Of a stretch of 42,645 nucleotides of DNA, positions 7,560-18,058 are shown in pieces; within the stretch, counting starts at the first letter, position 1; each line of letters begins with the position of its first letter. Made by a program: the position numbers and the translations under genes. The stretch comes from a virus. The stretch lies in IMG/VR virus record IMGVR_UViG_3300013133_000014, positions 1-42,645 of that record; one strand, given 5' to 3'. Under the pieces are notes generated by a model that saw only the letters and a list, made by a program, of their open reading frames with translations, had not been told where the DNA came from and ran no database searches.

Positions 7560-10500
7560 TTACACCGGAAGTGGATTTAAATCAACATTCGATGCTGTGT
7601 TTACAACAACAGAATGTGAAACGCTTATAATACCAAGGCCATATTCGTTTGGCGGAAAATCTTGAGACATAAAATATAATATATGTTGTCCTTCTACAAT
7701 TTTACCATTTGAATCCCGCAAATCATCTGTAATATCCAATTCAGTAACACTGCCAGATGTAGATGTTGTGCCTATAAATCCGAATTTCTCAATAATAGGA
7801 GAAGTTAAACTGTCAATTCTCATATGCACTCTTGCGGGATAATAATCATATTCATATATTCCGTAGTCTATATCATGTACATGGCCATCTTCCTTCCATA
7901 TCGTGTATGAATATGAAAAAATGGACGACGTGGAACCTGCCTTTTGAACAGTCATGCGAAGAGTTTTATTTGAAACATTATCCTGTGTTGTGATTGTAGC
8001 GTTCCTTGCTAATAAATACCCGTTTGATGTTGCAATTTCGTCGTAAGTAATCCACGAGTCTGTTAGCATTGTTCTCATTGAGTATGGATAAGTGCCTGAT
8101 AGGTGCTGCAACCTCGTTCTAATAATTAAACGTGGGGTGCCACTATATGCGTTAATAGTGATATCTTTATTATAGTCGCCTTCTGCACTGTATGTAAATG
8201 TGCCAGTTCCTGTCTGAAAAGACGTATAACCAGATGTAGTGCCGAGTGCGGCTTTTGAATATGCACGAAATAAATGTGTTGCGGCTGATATAAGTATACG
8301 TTGTGCATTTGCAGGAACATAAAATGTATATTCAGCTGCTCTTGTGCAATCAAACACCAACCCTGCTGCGAGTGTGTTGGTTGGGGAGCCAGTTCCTTGC
8401 GTAATGACTTCTTGGTTGTTAAACCTGTTCTGCATATTTTGAAAGAATCCACCAAGCGTGCCAGATTTGGTACCCAACTCAATATCAACCTCCTCCTCTG
8501 CATCCATCTTTTTTGTAATTTTTCGTGATAAAACCCTGTAATAATCATCAACATCTATATCATCGTCAGCAACTCTAATCCTATCACCAACATCCCAATT
8601 TAAAGCGGGGTCATTACAGATATTGATATTTAATGTTTCGCGCGGGTCTTTCATATATTTCAAGTATGCTTTTGCAGCTTTATATAAGGTAGGAGCATCC
8701 GGAATAGATTTATCAATAAAATAACCTGTTTTTTTACCATACGTTGCAATAGATGTTGCATCCTGCATTTCAGTTCCCACAAGAGTTACTGCGTACGGTT
8801 CCTCACCTTGACCTATTGCTATTATTGAATTCTTAATTTCGCCATCCAACTTCTTATTAATTAGTGTAACATTTCTATTTTGGAATGAAAATATTTTGTC
8901 AATATCCTCGCCACGAACAGTTGTAAAATTGAATTTTAAATCATTATCAATATAAGCATCCCAATTAACATCCCCATATGCTGTGCTTGTATTAGTTAAT
9001 TTTCTAACTTTTTCAAGTGCTTCTAACCGCGTCAAACCTGATAAATCAACCGCAATTGTGTCATCAGTTGTGTTCGGGTCATTATAAGCACTTATATTAC
9101 CAGCGGTAACGCTGGTATCTGAATTTGTGTTGCAATCAAACCTAGCATAATCTATTTCTGTCGTGTTATTACCGTCACTATTAAGTGAAATAGCATATCC
9201 GAATTGATTTTGTTGTGCTGAATAATCACTAAATATATATGTTCCTTCCCATATGGAATCGCCATCATATGTTAAGTCTGTTTGACGCCATGTTGGTGTT
9301 GATTCGCCAGCATTTCTGCACACGTATAAAATAGGGTGGAAGTAATTCCCGTATTCTTGAAATGTCAAGTCCTGAGATGTTCCAGGCACAAGCCATGCGT
9401 CGCCACTGTTTGTAGAGTACAACCACTCACCACCAGCATATGTAGTACTCCCGTATATTTTCCATTTAACTGCATTTAATACATTACCGCTTGGCGCTCT
9501 CGCAACAATAGCATATTTTGTTGAGTTATTAATTTTATACGGGTTTGAAAATAATATATTATACCACACACCCGCGGATGCTGTAGTAAGTAAGTTACCG
9601 CTGATACTTCCTGCTGTTAAGTCAGCGCCTGTAGGGAGTCCGCCGGATGTATTTTTTATAGAAACAGTAAACATTCCTGGTGTTCCGACCCTGAACAATC
9701 TGAGTCTAACACCAGTAATATAATGTGATGTATTGCTACCCACAGTACCAACTGTAAAAGTTTGGGTATTCCATGAGGTACTATACGTACTACATTCGCT
9801 ATTGTAAGTCGTTGAATATTCACCTAATGTCAATAGTCCATTATAATCGCCATACTCTTCAAATGCTAAGTCAACAGGTGATGATGCTCCCGGCCATGTT
9901 ACACCACCGTCGTTTGAATAATTATACCACCCGCCGCCATAAGTGCTGCCAGAATAGCCAAGCCAACTTATGTAGTTAGTTGCATCACCACCCGGTGCTC
10001 TACACAAAATTGCATATTGAGAGTCCGCATTCAATGTACAGCCACTAAGAGGTATTTCTATCCATTCTTGCTCAAGAGGGATTGTATTACCATCAATACT
10101 TCCAATGGTTAAATCAGTACCTATTGGGTCATAATCTGACACATTTCTCAAAGATACTACGAACGGACCTGGTGTGCCATATCTTCTTAGATATAATTTT
10201 ACACATACAGCGTGATGCTGTTCGCTTGCACCTGTATTACCAACAGTAAAAATTTGTGCAAGCCAGTTATTTCCATACATCGAATAAGCTGTATTTATTG
10301 GCGTATTGAATCGCTCGTATAATGTTTTTGTACCATCATACAACGTGCCTACCAATTTTATAGATACAGAAGAAATATCGCCCATTTCATCAACGTTTGG
10401 GTCACCATTACATAATGGTATAGATTTAATAAAACCAGATTTATTGAATGCCACATCAGATGATGTTGCTAATTGGGGTAATCTCAAACACCCATCATAT

Positions 10501-12650
10501 ACAGCTAGCGGAAGACTTGCGGGATACCCATATGTTCTAAAATACAAATCATAATAACAATCAACCCATGCATCTTTATATCCCGTTGCAATCATGCCCC
10601 ATGCTCTATCTAGCGCCTCGCCCCCATATGTGTTTGTGTAATCAGTTACCCACTCTATACGCTGCTCCCCATTCCCGTCTGGCCATGTTGCAACAATAGC
10701 ATAATGTTCGTCTTGTGCTACGTATATCGGCTGGGATAGTATCGCTTCATATAATGCAGTTGACGATGTTACGAGGGAGGCATCTATAGCAGCTGTTGCA
10801 AAACCTGTATTTGTTGGAAAAATTCCATCAACATTAGATATATAAATTTCTACATAGCCGGCAGATAAAGTACCAAATTTTTTCAATGCAATAGCTACCT
10901 TGTTCATCATATAAGTAGAAGACGGAGTAAATATTTGGGCAGCCCATTCAGTTGCGTCTAGAACTCCGCCACCAAGAGTTGACACGCCGATAAATTCTTG
11001 CTGTATGTCTGATACTGATGTTGTGACATCTGACATTATATAGTCATGATTGTCAAACCATTCTTGCCATATAAATTTCGTCCCTATTACACATTGCATT
11101 ATTTCGTCGGGGCGCAGCCCATCAACAAGTTCATTATTTGATGTTGATGTTAACCGACCAAACTGCCACGGATTGACATATGGAGCGTAGTCATTATTAT
11201 TTGCGCGGTAATAATCACATACGCGATTCTTCAAATAATGATACCCTTCATGTACACCACCAAACTTCATTTTGCTCCCAGAAGATGATTTTTCAAAACT
11301 GCGCGGTTCAATAATACCTTGAAACATCAACGCGCTATCCTTATATATTTGGCACTTTTTGCCCACACAGTATTTATTAATATTACGACCAGTAAGGTTG
11401 TCTGTTTCTATCTCGAACTCAGGCACATCCGTTAAAACAATACTTGGGTCATTATATGTAATTGAAAATATATTCGGTACCACCGTATAATTCGAACCCT
11501 CAACATATACAACCCAACCTTTCATGTAATAACCAGCTCCTTTATGGTGCGTAACACAGTTGTCATGTAGGGATGTGGCATCACCAAGTGTTATTTTTCT
11601 TTTTTTAATTGTAACTGTGTCATTTGTGCTAAATGACTCAGTAGGTTGTAAATTATACGAAGTTCCCCATATTTCAAATAATAAATCTACATCCGAATCA
11701 GACGTCCAGTTACTACCGCTGTTAGTTGAGGTGTTCCATTTTCCGCCCGAATATCCTGAATCTGTAGAAAACTTTGAAACCATATAATGGCTGGCGTCAC
11801 CACTTGTATATCTCATTACAATAGCATATACAGCGCTTGGTTGTAATGTAATTGTGTTTGTAAAAGTAAACTCAACAAAATTGCTAGTTGTAGGTATCGA
11901 ACTTCCTGTGATTGTTGATGAAGTAAGGTCACTACCTGTTGGAATATCACCAGACGCTGTTCTAATACCAACAACCACGTCGCCAGAACTGCTACCGACG
12001 CGATACAAATTAACGACTGCTGACCTTAAGGAAAATTTGTCATTTGGTCCTGTATTACCAATAGTAAAGGTTTGGGCTTGCCAATATACACCACGAAAAG
12101 CGTCTGTATTCCATGCAGTGTAAGTTGTGTGATTTTCAAAAAGCGAGGTATTTGATTCACCATATTCTATAAAACAAAGGTCTGATGTAGAGTCAATGGT
12201 CCACGAACTACCACTGTCGGCTGATGACACTGCAGTTCCTCCTCCATACGCACCATCAGCATAAGCTTCTCGCAATACAATAAAATGCGTGTCGTTACCA
12301 GATGGATATTTTATTACGATAGCATACATAGTACTTGCTGATAATGCAGCTGTGGCTGTAAATGTAAAAGTGTACCAAGCCGTAGAAGATGGGAGGTTGG
12401 CGGCAGAAATAACAACCGAGCATAGGTCAGCACCTGTCGGTTTGCCCGCTGATGTTGCTTTAATACTTACTGTGACATCGCCAGTACTGCTACCGAATCG
12501 GTAACACAAGAGCGCAACAGCGGTGATATTGTGCGCACGATTACGGGACGCATATCCCGATGTAAATGTTTGAGCTATCTGGTGGGTGCCAAACGCAAAA
12601 TCACCATCATTAACAACGTCATGGAATTCATAAGTATAAACTGTGGTCAC
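7560..12650 (-). CDS. Baseplate hub / tail-associated protein with five inserted beta-sandwich domains (1,696 aa)
   Basis: Starts at GTG directly after the tape-measure TAA stop, with GGTGGT upstream. Two separated hub-like regions are visible: about 365-520 (VGKKCQIYKDSALMFQGIIE...) and about 1210-1430 (LTRLEALEKV, later LNWDVGDRIRVADDDI), the pattern of tail hub proteins of the gp27/gp44 kind. Between and before them lie five copies of a roughly 160-residue beta-sandwich: about 10-165, 170-340, 545-720, 785-945 and 950-1110. The copies share a QTFTVG start, GDVTVSIK, PTGADL, YAIV and YGGGxW motifs and end in FEEYG. The same domain occurs twice more in the 2,082-aa fibre. The C-terminal 260 residues are another beta-rich region. 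Position after the tape measure supports a hub role. Confidence 0.75.
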   Translation of the reverse strand: MTTVYTYEFHDVVNDGDFAFGTHQIAQTFTSGYASRNRAHNITAVALLCYRFGSSTGDVTVSIKATSAGKPTGADLCSVVISAANLPSSTAWYTFTFTATAALSASTMYAIVIKYPSGNDTHFIVLREAYADGAYGGGTAVSSADSGSSWTIDSTSDLCFIEYGESNTSLFENHTTYTAWNTDAFRGVYWQAQTFTIGNTGPNDKFSLRSAVVNLYRVGSSSGDVVVGIRTASGDIPTGSDLTSSTITGSSIPTTSNFVEFTFTNTITLQPSAVYAIVMRYTSGDASHYMVSKFSTDSGYSGGKWNTSTNSGSNWTSDSDVDLLFEIWGTSYNLQPTESFSTNDTVTIKKRKITLGDATSLHDNCVTHHKGAGYYMKGWVVYVEGSNYTVVPNIFSITYNDPSIVLTDVPEFEIETDNLTGRNINKYCVGKKCQIYKDSALMFQGIIEPRSFEKSSSGSKMKFGGVHEGYHYLKNRVCDYYRANNNDYAPYVNPWQFGRLTSTSNNELVDGLRPDEIMQCVIGTKFIWQEWFDNHDYIMSDVTTSVSDIQQEFIGVSTLGGGVLDATEWAAQIFTPSSTYMMNKVAIALKKFGTLSAGYVEIYISNVDGIFPTNTGFATAAIDASLVTSSTALYEAILSQPIYVAQDEHYAIVATWPDGNGEQRIEWVTDYTNTYGGEALDRAWGMIATGYKDAWVDCYYDLYFRTYGYPASLPLAVYDGCLRLPQLATSSDVAFNKSGFIKSIPLCNGDPNVDEMGDISSVSIKLVGTLYDGTKTLYERFNTPINTAYSMYGNNWLAQIFTVGNTGASEQHHAVCVKLYLRRYGTPGPFVVSLRNVSDYDPIGTDLTIGSIDGNTIPLEQEWIEIPLSGCTLNADSQYAILCRAPGGDATNYISWLGYSGSTYGGGWYNYSNDGGVTWPGASSPVDLAFEEYGDYNGLLTLGEYSTTYNSECSTYSTSWNTQTFTVGTVGSNTSHYITGVRLRLFRVGTPGMFTVSIKNTSGGLPTGADLTAGSISGNLLTTASAGVWYNILFSNPYKINNSTKYAIVARAPSGNVLNAVKWKIYGSTTYAGGEWLYSTNSGDAWLVPGTSQDLTFQEYGNYFHPILYVCRNAGESTPTWRQTDLTYDGDSIWEGTYIFSDYSAQQNQFGYAISLNSDGNNTTEIDYARFDCNTNSDTSVTAGNISAYNDPNTTDDTIAVDLSGLTRLEALEKVRKLTNTSTAYGDVNWDAYIDNDLKFNFTTVRGEDIDKIFSFQNRNVTLINKKLDGEIKNSIIAIGQGEEPYAVTLVGTEMQDATSIATYGKKTGYFIDKSIPDAPTLYKAAKAYLKYMKDPRETLNINICNDPALNWDVGDRIRVADDDIDVDDYYRVLSRKITKKMDAEEEVDIELGTKSGTLGGFFQNMQNRFNNQEVITQGTGSPTNTLAAGLVFDCTRAAEYTFYVPANAQRILISAATHLFRAYSKAALGTTSGYTSFQTGTGTFTYSAEGDYNKDITINAYSGTPRLIIRTRLQHLSGTYPYSMRTMLTDSWITYDEIATSNGYLLARNATITTQDNVSNKTLRMTVQKAGSTSSIFSYSYTIWKEDGHVHDIDYGIYEYDYYPARVHMRIDSLTSPIIEKFGFIGTTSTSGSVTELDITDDLRDSNGKIVEGQHILYFMSQDFPPNEYGLGIISVSHSVVVNTASNVDLNPLPV

Positions 12651-15600
12651 TTAACCACCACCCCAAGTAAACCCAGCACGCTTTGCTTCAGAAACTAATG
12701 CATCATGTACTATGCTAACTACTTCTTGTGCATCCGCTCTTTCACTAATAACAATATATGGTGCTAAAACAATACTATTACTCTGTCTAATGTCAGCTTC
12801 AGCCATACCTTTTGCAAGTGCGTCCCAAAATCCTTCACTTCCTATATTTTCTAATAAATCATCGATAACGCCTTGAAAATCTGGCAAAACTCTGTAAGCC
12901 ATTAACTGCATAAGAGCAAACATATTCGATTCAAATTGCTCTGGCAATGTAACACCATATTCTCGCATCGCTTTTGCGGATTGGATGAATGAATTAATTA
13001 GTTCAGTCATTTTAAAATATGACTGTATGCGAGCCCATTCCTCACCAAGCATTTGCCAACCTTCTGCAACGTTCTTAAAGTAGAATCCAGCTGACTCTAA
13101 TTCGGTGCTGTGTTCAACAAACGTGCTAATTGCATCGCTGAATCCACTTGCACCGCTGAGTACATCACGGAAGTCATTAGCCATTTCTTCGATAGTTTTG
13201 ACCACCTGTTCTTCTGTATCTTCAAAAAGTGTATCCCAAAAGTTTGGATTGTTTAAATTACCTATAAATCCGCTTATAATACTCATTAATCCGCCTGTTG
13301 CACCGCCAGCCATCTGCTGGATAAATGGCAAGAGTGTATTATACAGCTGACTTTGCATATCTAATATTTGTTTTTTTGTCGCATCATCAAAAGCGGACCC
13401 CATAATGTCCTCAGTAGTATAACCAGAAACATATTGTTCAGTTTCTTTTGCTATTTTACTAAGAGATTTTTCTGCCTGCACCATATATTCATATGCCAAA
13501 TTATTTGTCAATCCCGCCTCTTCATGAAACTTAATGAAGTTTCTTACTGCAGGTAGTTGTTGCTGCGCAGATATTGCGCGCTCGGTAGCACGTGTATCAT
13601 ATATAGGGATTTGCCTCTCGCCGACTTTATATTCTTGTTGCGCAGCAGTGGCAAGATTGCCAACAACATCCATTATTGTGCCAATAATTTGCAACGCCAT
13701 CCACATTTTTTGTATTTTCTTCCAATTCTCCCCAAGAGTTTCCCACTGGCCGGCTACGCCGCCGAAATAGAAGCCCGCATCGTCCAAACGAACGCCCGCG
13801 GCAACTAGTTGGTCTATAAATTCGCTAAGACGGTCAAATCCTGTTACCGCGCTAATTAAGTCGCCTGCCATATCATTAATTGTTTTTACGGCTTCTTTAA
13901 CAGTTTCTACAACTTCATCAGATTGCAAAACTGTAGTCCAAAAGTCTTTGTTGCTAAGATTGCCCTGAAGACCGGTAAATACATCAGTTATATCCGTAAC
14001 CATACCGCTCATAAAAGGCGTGATAGCTTCGCCTATTTGCACCAAGCCATTTTCAGCAGCTGTATTTAAACCAGTTGTATCAACACCCTCAATTTGTAAG
14101 TCTTTCATCGTTGAAAATACATCAATAAAAGTTTTAATCATATCAAGTGCTGCCCACTTGGCTTGAATTTCGGCCCATTTATCGCCTAATGTCTTCCACT
14201 GGCCTGCAACACCATTAAATGTAAACCCGGCTTCATCTAATGACTCACCACGTGACACCATTTTAGTTATTGCGTCACTTATTTGGGTAATATCGCCTAT
14301 TTTTGACCATGATTCGACAGCATCGGCAACTACTTGGGCATCAGCGGCCAATTGTTCTTCTGCAGTTAGAGCGACCTTTTCATTACTATCCACCATCGCA
14401 ATAATTCCATCTTCTGCTACATTTTGCAAAGCTAGCCAGTCTTTATTTTGACTCAACGCTTGGTTTATAAGGTAATTTTTAAAATCTTCTGACATGGTGC
14501 CAGCTGTTGTACCCTCCGCAGTTTTAAATAATTTTCCCAAAATGGATGTATCTTTACTTCCTTCAAACATATTAGCTACTTTTTCATATCCTTCAACTGT
14601 TAAATTTACTGTCCATTTATCCTTTGTCCATTTTACAAGTCCTAAAGGACCTTTAACACCGGTTGTTGTTTGAATAGCTTGATATTGGCTCGCACTAAGG
14701 TTCTTCCGAATTTTTTGAAATTCATCCCATGTTACATTTGTTACTGTAACCATCCCTTCGTTAATTGAATCTCCAAGCCCTGCTACAACATCATCTCTAA
14801 TTTCACCACTGCGCTTTTCAACATAATCCATCACGCCTTTTGTTGTTTCTGCAGCGGACCCCATCTTCTTTCCTGCAGTATCCCATGATGCTATTAATGC
14901 ATTACCAAATTCCTGACCAAAAATCATGAGAGTCAAAGCATCACGCATTGCTCTATCTGATTCACCCATCAACTTGCTCTGTACATCCATTATTAGGGTT
15001 AAATCACCCTCATGTATTTTTGTAATTTCTTCTGATGTATATTTATACGACTTCAATGCCATTTCAAAATCAGTTGTTCCTGTTAATTTTTCTGGGAACC
15101 ACCTGGTTGGTGATTGAATAAATCCTTGTTCACCTACATTCATATAACCAGTTTTAATAAGTGCCATCGCTTGTGATACACCAAATTCGCTTGTGATACC
15201 CGCCATTTGTTCAACTTCTCTTCTAATTGTTTCAATTACTGTCCCCTCTTTTACTAATTCAGTAACGAGCTGGCGAACTTTGCTAGGCATATCATCCAAT
15301 GCAGAACCCATATCATCAAGACTGCCCGTAAAATCTGTAGATGCAGTGGTGGCTTCCTGTGTTGCACTTGTGAGCATAATCATAGCAGCGGTCATTGCAC
15401 CAACCATCACAGCAATACCAGCAGCAGCAGCATAAGCAGATATACCAGCAGTTGCACCAGCTTCAGCAACGGCTAATTGCATGGTCGCTGCCGTCTTCGC
15501 TTGTATAAGTGTTGTTACAATAGGCAAAATTGTAGCGAGTGTTTGTAATGTTGTTGAAACAAATATTAATGCAGCACCAACTTCTCTCTGGCCTGCTGAC

Positions 15601-17231
15601 AAAGCATACATAGCAGCCGTCATGCCCACTATTGCAAACACTTGTGTAGCCATCGTCCATTTTTGAAGCGTTAGTTGTTGTGTTACTCCCGCAAGTGCTA
15701 TTTGTTCTCTCTTTAGTCCATTAATTTCACCATCAATTGCGGCTTGCCGTAATAATAATGTATTAATACTCTTTAAAGCAACATAATCCTCCTTAATTCT
15801 CTCTGCCTTTGATTGGCTGATAGCAGCCCCTTGTGCAAATATAGCCATGATTTCTGAGTCTGTCATGGTAATATTATTTTTCAGCCTTAACATTCTCAAA
15901 TCAAGAGCAACTCCATTCCGTTCTAATTGTAAGTTTAATATAGAGTAAGCAATTTTTTCTTCTTGAAGGCTAAGAGCGACTTTTTGTTCTTGCATTGCTA
16001 ATATTCGAGATGAAGCCGCAGCTATAATGTATTTGGAAATGAGAAGAGAAAGAAATATAATAACAGGATAGATGTATTGGCCAAGTGATTGAAACATTTT
16101 TGATAGTGTATCTAATGCAGGGGCGAGACTTGAAACCATTCCTGTCATAGCGGCAGCAAATCTGTTTTGCATATTTATCATTGTGGTCGAAACGAGGTCA
16201 TCCATTTTGCTTGCTGCTTCTTCCATAGTGCCAGTTGCAAATATACTTTCCATTTGTGTTTGCTGCCAAATTTCTAATTGTCGTGATAATACTTCATAAC
16301 CTTGGGCGGACCTAATATTTGTAAATATAGACGCGATAGTTGCTTGTCGTTGTTCTTCTGTTTTCGATGCTAAAACACTCTGTAAATCTGCCACTATGTC
16401 AATAGCATTTCGCATTTTACCAAATGAATTAAAAACCGCAATACCCAACTCTTTTATTTTCCGCTGTGCAACAGGGTCTGTTAATTGTTGGAAGAAGTTA
16501 ACAACACGAGTTGAACCCTCCTCAAACGCTGGGCCACCAAAGCCGCCACGTGATACAGCAACTAATGCTGCAAATGCAGTTTCCATACCTTGCCCAGCAA
16601 GAGAAGCGGTTGCCACTACGCGACCCATAACTTGGTTTAATTGTTCATATTCAAAAATACCTAGCTTAACAGCGAGAAATTGAACATCATAAATATGTGT
16701 TAAATCCTCAAGTGTTTTACCGTAAGCATACATTGTACCTATGCCAGCTTGAACTGCTGTTCGTAAATCAGTTGCACCCGCTGTTGCTGCACGCGATGCA
16801 GCATTAAGAATGAATAATGCTTTTTCACCTTCAAATCCAGCTGAAACTATATCATACAAACCTGTCGCGAGTTGTCCTAACGTTAAAGGTGTTTTTTCAC
16901 CCAACCTGATAATAGCATCGGTATATCTTTGCAACTCTTGTTGACCCACGAGCAATAAACTATTAACACGCGCCATTTCCTTTTGAAATTCAATTGCGGC
17001 CCCGATACCTTCCCCAATTTGCTGGGTAAACATACCAAAACCACGATATAAAAGTAAACCTTTAAAAATAGCGAGCGTACGCAATGAGTGATGGCCCAAT
17101 TGCTGCATACTTGCGCCCATCTGATTTATATTTACTACACCAGATTGATACAACGATGTAATTTCAGACTGCGCGCGCGTAATGCCTATGGTATTCGCTC
17201 TTATAAGTAAATCATACTTTCCCTGGGCCAT
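12651..17231 (-). CDS. Tail tape measure protein (1,526 aa)
   Basis: Sets tail length and is carried inside the tail tube. The N-terminal 350 residues match the TP901-type tape-measure core (FQKEMARVN, GEKTPLTLGQLATGLYDIVSAG, AASRAATAGATDL, QAGIGTMYAYG). Hydrophobic segments near 385-405, 535-575 and 600-620 could insert in membrane at DNA entry. The C-terminal third holds three copies of a unit ending in (D/S)AGFxFxxVAxxWxxLGexWaxIQ, spaced by FW(T/D) motifs. Length implies a long tail, about 230 nm at 0.15 nm per residue (rule-of-thumb inference). The ATG at 17231 lies within the frameshifted end of the upstream chaperone gene and has no strong ribosome-binding site, so translation may be coupled. 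Confidence 0.93.
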   Translation of the reverse strand: MAQGKYDLLIRANTIGITRAQSEITSLYQSGVVNINQMGASMQQLGHHSLRTLAIFKGLLLYRGFGMFTQQIGEGIGAAIEFQKEMARVNSLLLVGQQELQRYTDAIIRLGEKTPLTLGQLATGLYDIVSAGFEGEKALFILNAASRAATAGATDLRTAVQAGIGTMYAYGKTLEDLTHIYDVQFLAVKLGIFEYEQLNQVMGRVVATASLAGQGMETAFAALVAVSRGGFGGPAFEEGSTRVVNFFQQLTDPVAQRKIKELGIAVFNSFGKMRNAIDIVADLQSVLASKTEEQRQATIASIFTNIRSAQGYEVLSRQLEIWQQTQMESIFATGTMEEAASKMDDLVSTTMINMQNRFAAAMTGMVSSLAPALDTLSKMFQSLGQYIYPVIIFLSLLISKYIIAAASSRILAMQEQKVALSLQEEKIAYSILNLQLERNGVALDLRMLRLKNNITMTDSEIMAIFAQGAAISQSKAERIKEDYVALKSINTLLLRQAAIDGEINGLKREQIALAGVTQQLTLQKWTMATQVFAIVGMTAAMYALSAGQREVGAALIFVSTTLQTLATILPIVTTLIQAKTAATMQLAVAEAGATAGISAYAAAAGIAVMVGAMTAAMIMLTSATQEATTASTDFTGSLDDMGSALDDMPSKVRQLVTELVKEGTVIETIRREVEQMAGITSEFGVSQAMALIKTGYMNVGEQGFIQSPTRWFPEKLTGTTDFEMALKSYKYTSEEITKIHEGDLTLIMDVQSKLMGESDRAMRDALTLMIFGQEFGNALIASWDTAGKKMGSAAETTKGVMDYVEKRSGEIRDDVVAGLGDSINEGMVTVTNVTWDEFQKIRKNLSASQYQAIQTTTGVKGPLGLVKWTKDKWTVNLTVEGYEKVANMFEGSKDTSILGKLFKTAEGTTAGTMSEDFKNYLINQALSQNKDWLALQNVAEDGIIAMVDSNEKVALTAEEQLAADAQVVADAVESWSKIGDITQISDAITKMVSRGESLDEAGFTFNGVAGQWKTLGDKWAEIQAKWAALDMIKTFIDVFSTMKDLQIEGVDTTGLNTAAENGLVQIGEAITPFMSGMVTDITDVFTGLQGNLSNKDFWTTVLQSDEVVETVKEAVKTINDMAGDLISAVTGFDRLSEFIDQLVAAGVRLDDAGFYFGGVAGQWETLGENWKKIQKMWMALQIIGTIMDVVGNLATAAQQEYKVGERQIPIYDTRATERAISAQQQLPAVRNFIKFHEEAGLTNNLAYEYMVQAEKSLSKIAKETEQYVSGYTTEDIMGSAFDDATKKQILDMQSQLYNTLLPFIQQMAGGATGGLMSIISGFIGNLNNPNFWDTLFEDTEEQVVKTIEEMANDFRDVLSGASGFSDAISTFVEHSTELESAGFYFKNVAEGWQMLGEEWARIQSYFKMTELINSFIQSAKAMREYGVTLPEQFESNMFALMQLMAYRVLPDFQGVIDDLLENIGSEGFWDALAKGMAEADIRQSNSIVLAPYIVISERADAQEVVSIVHDALVSEAKRAGFTWGGG

Positions 17232-18050
17232 CTTTTAACCACTGCTTACGTTTTTCTAACATTTCCTTTCTTATATTTTCTGGCACATCATCTGGTTCTT
17301 TTGATTTACTTATCCAAGGATTAAAAAGAAGTGCATCATCGATTAGTTGTCGCACGTATTCCATGTCAAACGAAATTAGTATGTATTCCAACGACCAATG
17401 ATAGTTATAAGCGACGCAATGAATAAGTGTCCTTATTTCATCAGGCCGCTTTGCTAGTTTTTTTTCAGGTCTTCTTGAGATGGAGGAGCTGTTTCTGGTA
17501 CAGCTGCTTGTTGCATTTTAGATATAGAGTGCTGCGTAAATTGAGCCAACTCAGCATCAGAAATTAACGACTTCAAATCATCAATTTCAAACGGCATCTT
17601 CGGCTTTTCATTTTTCCTGCGAGCTTCTTCATATATATATGCTTTTATCATATAATATGCTTCTAATATACTGCGTCGCAAGAAAAAAGGTGCGGTTTCA
17701 ATAGAAACTCTTGCTGTCTTTTCCACAGCTGCTAAAAGTTTTGTTGATAACTCGTCAACAAGTACTTTCACTTGCACTTTATCTATTTTGTCCCAATCTT
17801 TTTTATAAAAGGTCATCACTGTTAACACGCTAGTAACCTGCTGTTCGCTAGGTGTTGTAGTTGCTAAAAATTCGGAAAGAACATTAAGTTGTAAACGAAT
17901 TTGCGATTCTTCTTGAACTGATGTCAAGAATGGCACAAACTCATCTACATGTTCTTTCGTTAATTCAGCCACTGCTAGTGAGCCTTCTATCTTCATTTCA
18001 GGAAGCTCTACTTCTTTTCCGTCCAAGAACCATTGTGCTTTAAATTTCAT
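17212..18050 (-). CDS. Tail assembly chaperone, long form made by -1 frameshift (gpGT-like, about 279 aa)
   Basis: The stretch 17232-17453 would otherwise be an empty gap in a tightly packed operon. If ribosomes slip back one base on A AAA AAC (17463-17457), reading continues CTA GCA AAG CGG CCT and stays open for 81 codons to a TGA at 17214-17212. The extension begins LAKRPDEIRTLIHCVAYNYH and ends KRKQWLKDGPGKV. It overlaps the tape-measure start by 20 bases, exactly as in lambda-like G/GT systems. The extension is coding-like (balanced composition, no early stop). Frameshifting itself is inferred from position, slippery site and open frame, not demonstrated. Confidence 0.8.
17454..18050 (-). 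CDS. Tail assembly chaperone, short form (gpG-like, 198 aa)
   Basis: Sits between the tail tube and tape-measure genes, the standard place of the tail assembly chaperone that coats the tape measure during tail building. Helix-rich, with a conserved-looking FFLRRSILEAYYMIKAYIYEEA segment and a Gln/Pro-rich tail. It ends EDLKKN at a run of eight A followed by CTAG, which forms an A-AAA-AAC slippery heptamer immediately before the stop. Start ATG at 18050, 8 bases after the tail tube stop, with a weak AGG site. Confidence 0.75.
   Translation of the reverse strand: MKFKAQWFLDGKEVELPEMKIEGSLAVAELTKEHVDEFVPFLTSVQEESQIRLQLNVLSEFLATTTPSEQQVTSVLTVMTFYKKDWDKIDKVQVKVLVDELSTKLLAAVEKTARVSIETAPFFLRRSILEAYYMIKAYIYEEARRKNEKPKMPFEIDDLKSLISDAELAQFTQHSISKMQQAAVPETAPPSQEDLKKN
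17457..17463 (-). promoter_or_regulatory. -1 ribosomal frameshift slippery site A AAA AAC
   Basis: On the minus strand, eight consecutive A followed by C, with the zero-frame codons AAA AAA AAC TAG. The heptamer has the X XXY YYZ form with the stop directly after it. This is the classic arrangement for programmed -1 slippage in tail chaperone genes. Confidence 0.8.
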
Positions 18051-18058
18051 AAGCCTGA

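Noticed and set aside
4125-12650. Possible diversity-generating retroelement targeting the adhesins
   Set aside because: No reverse transcriptase gene and no template/variable repeat pair with adenine-biased changes is visible in the window.
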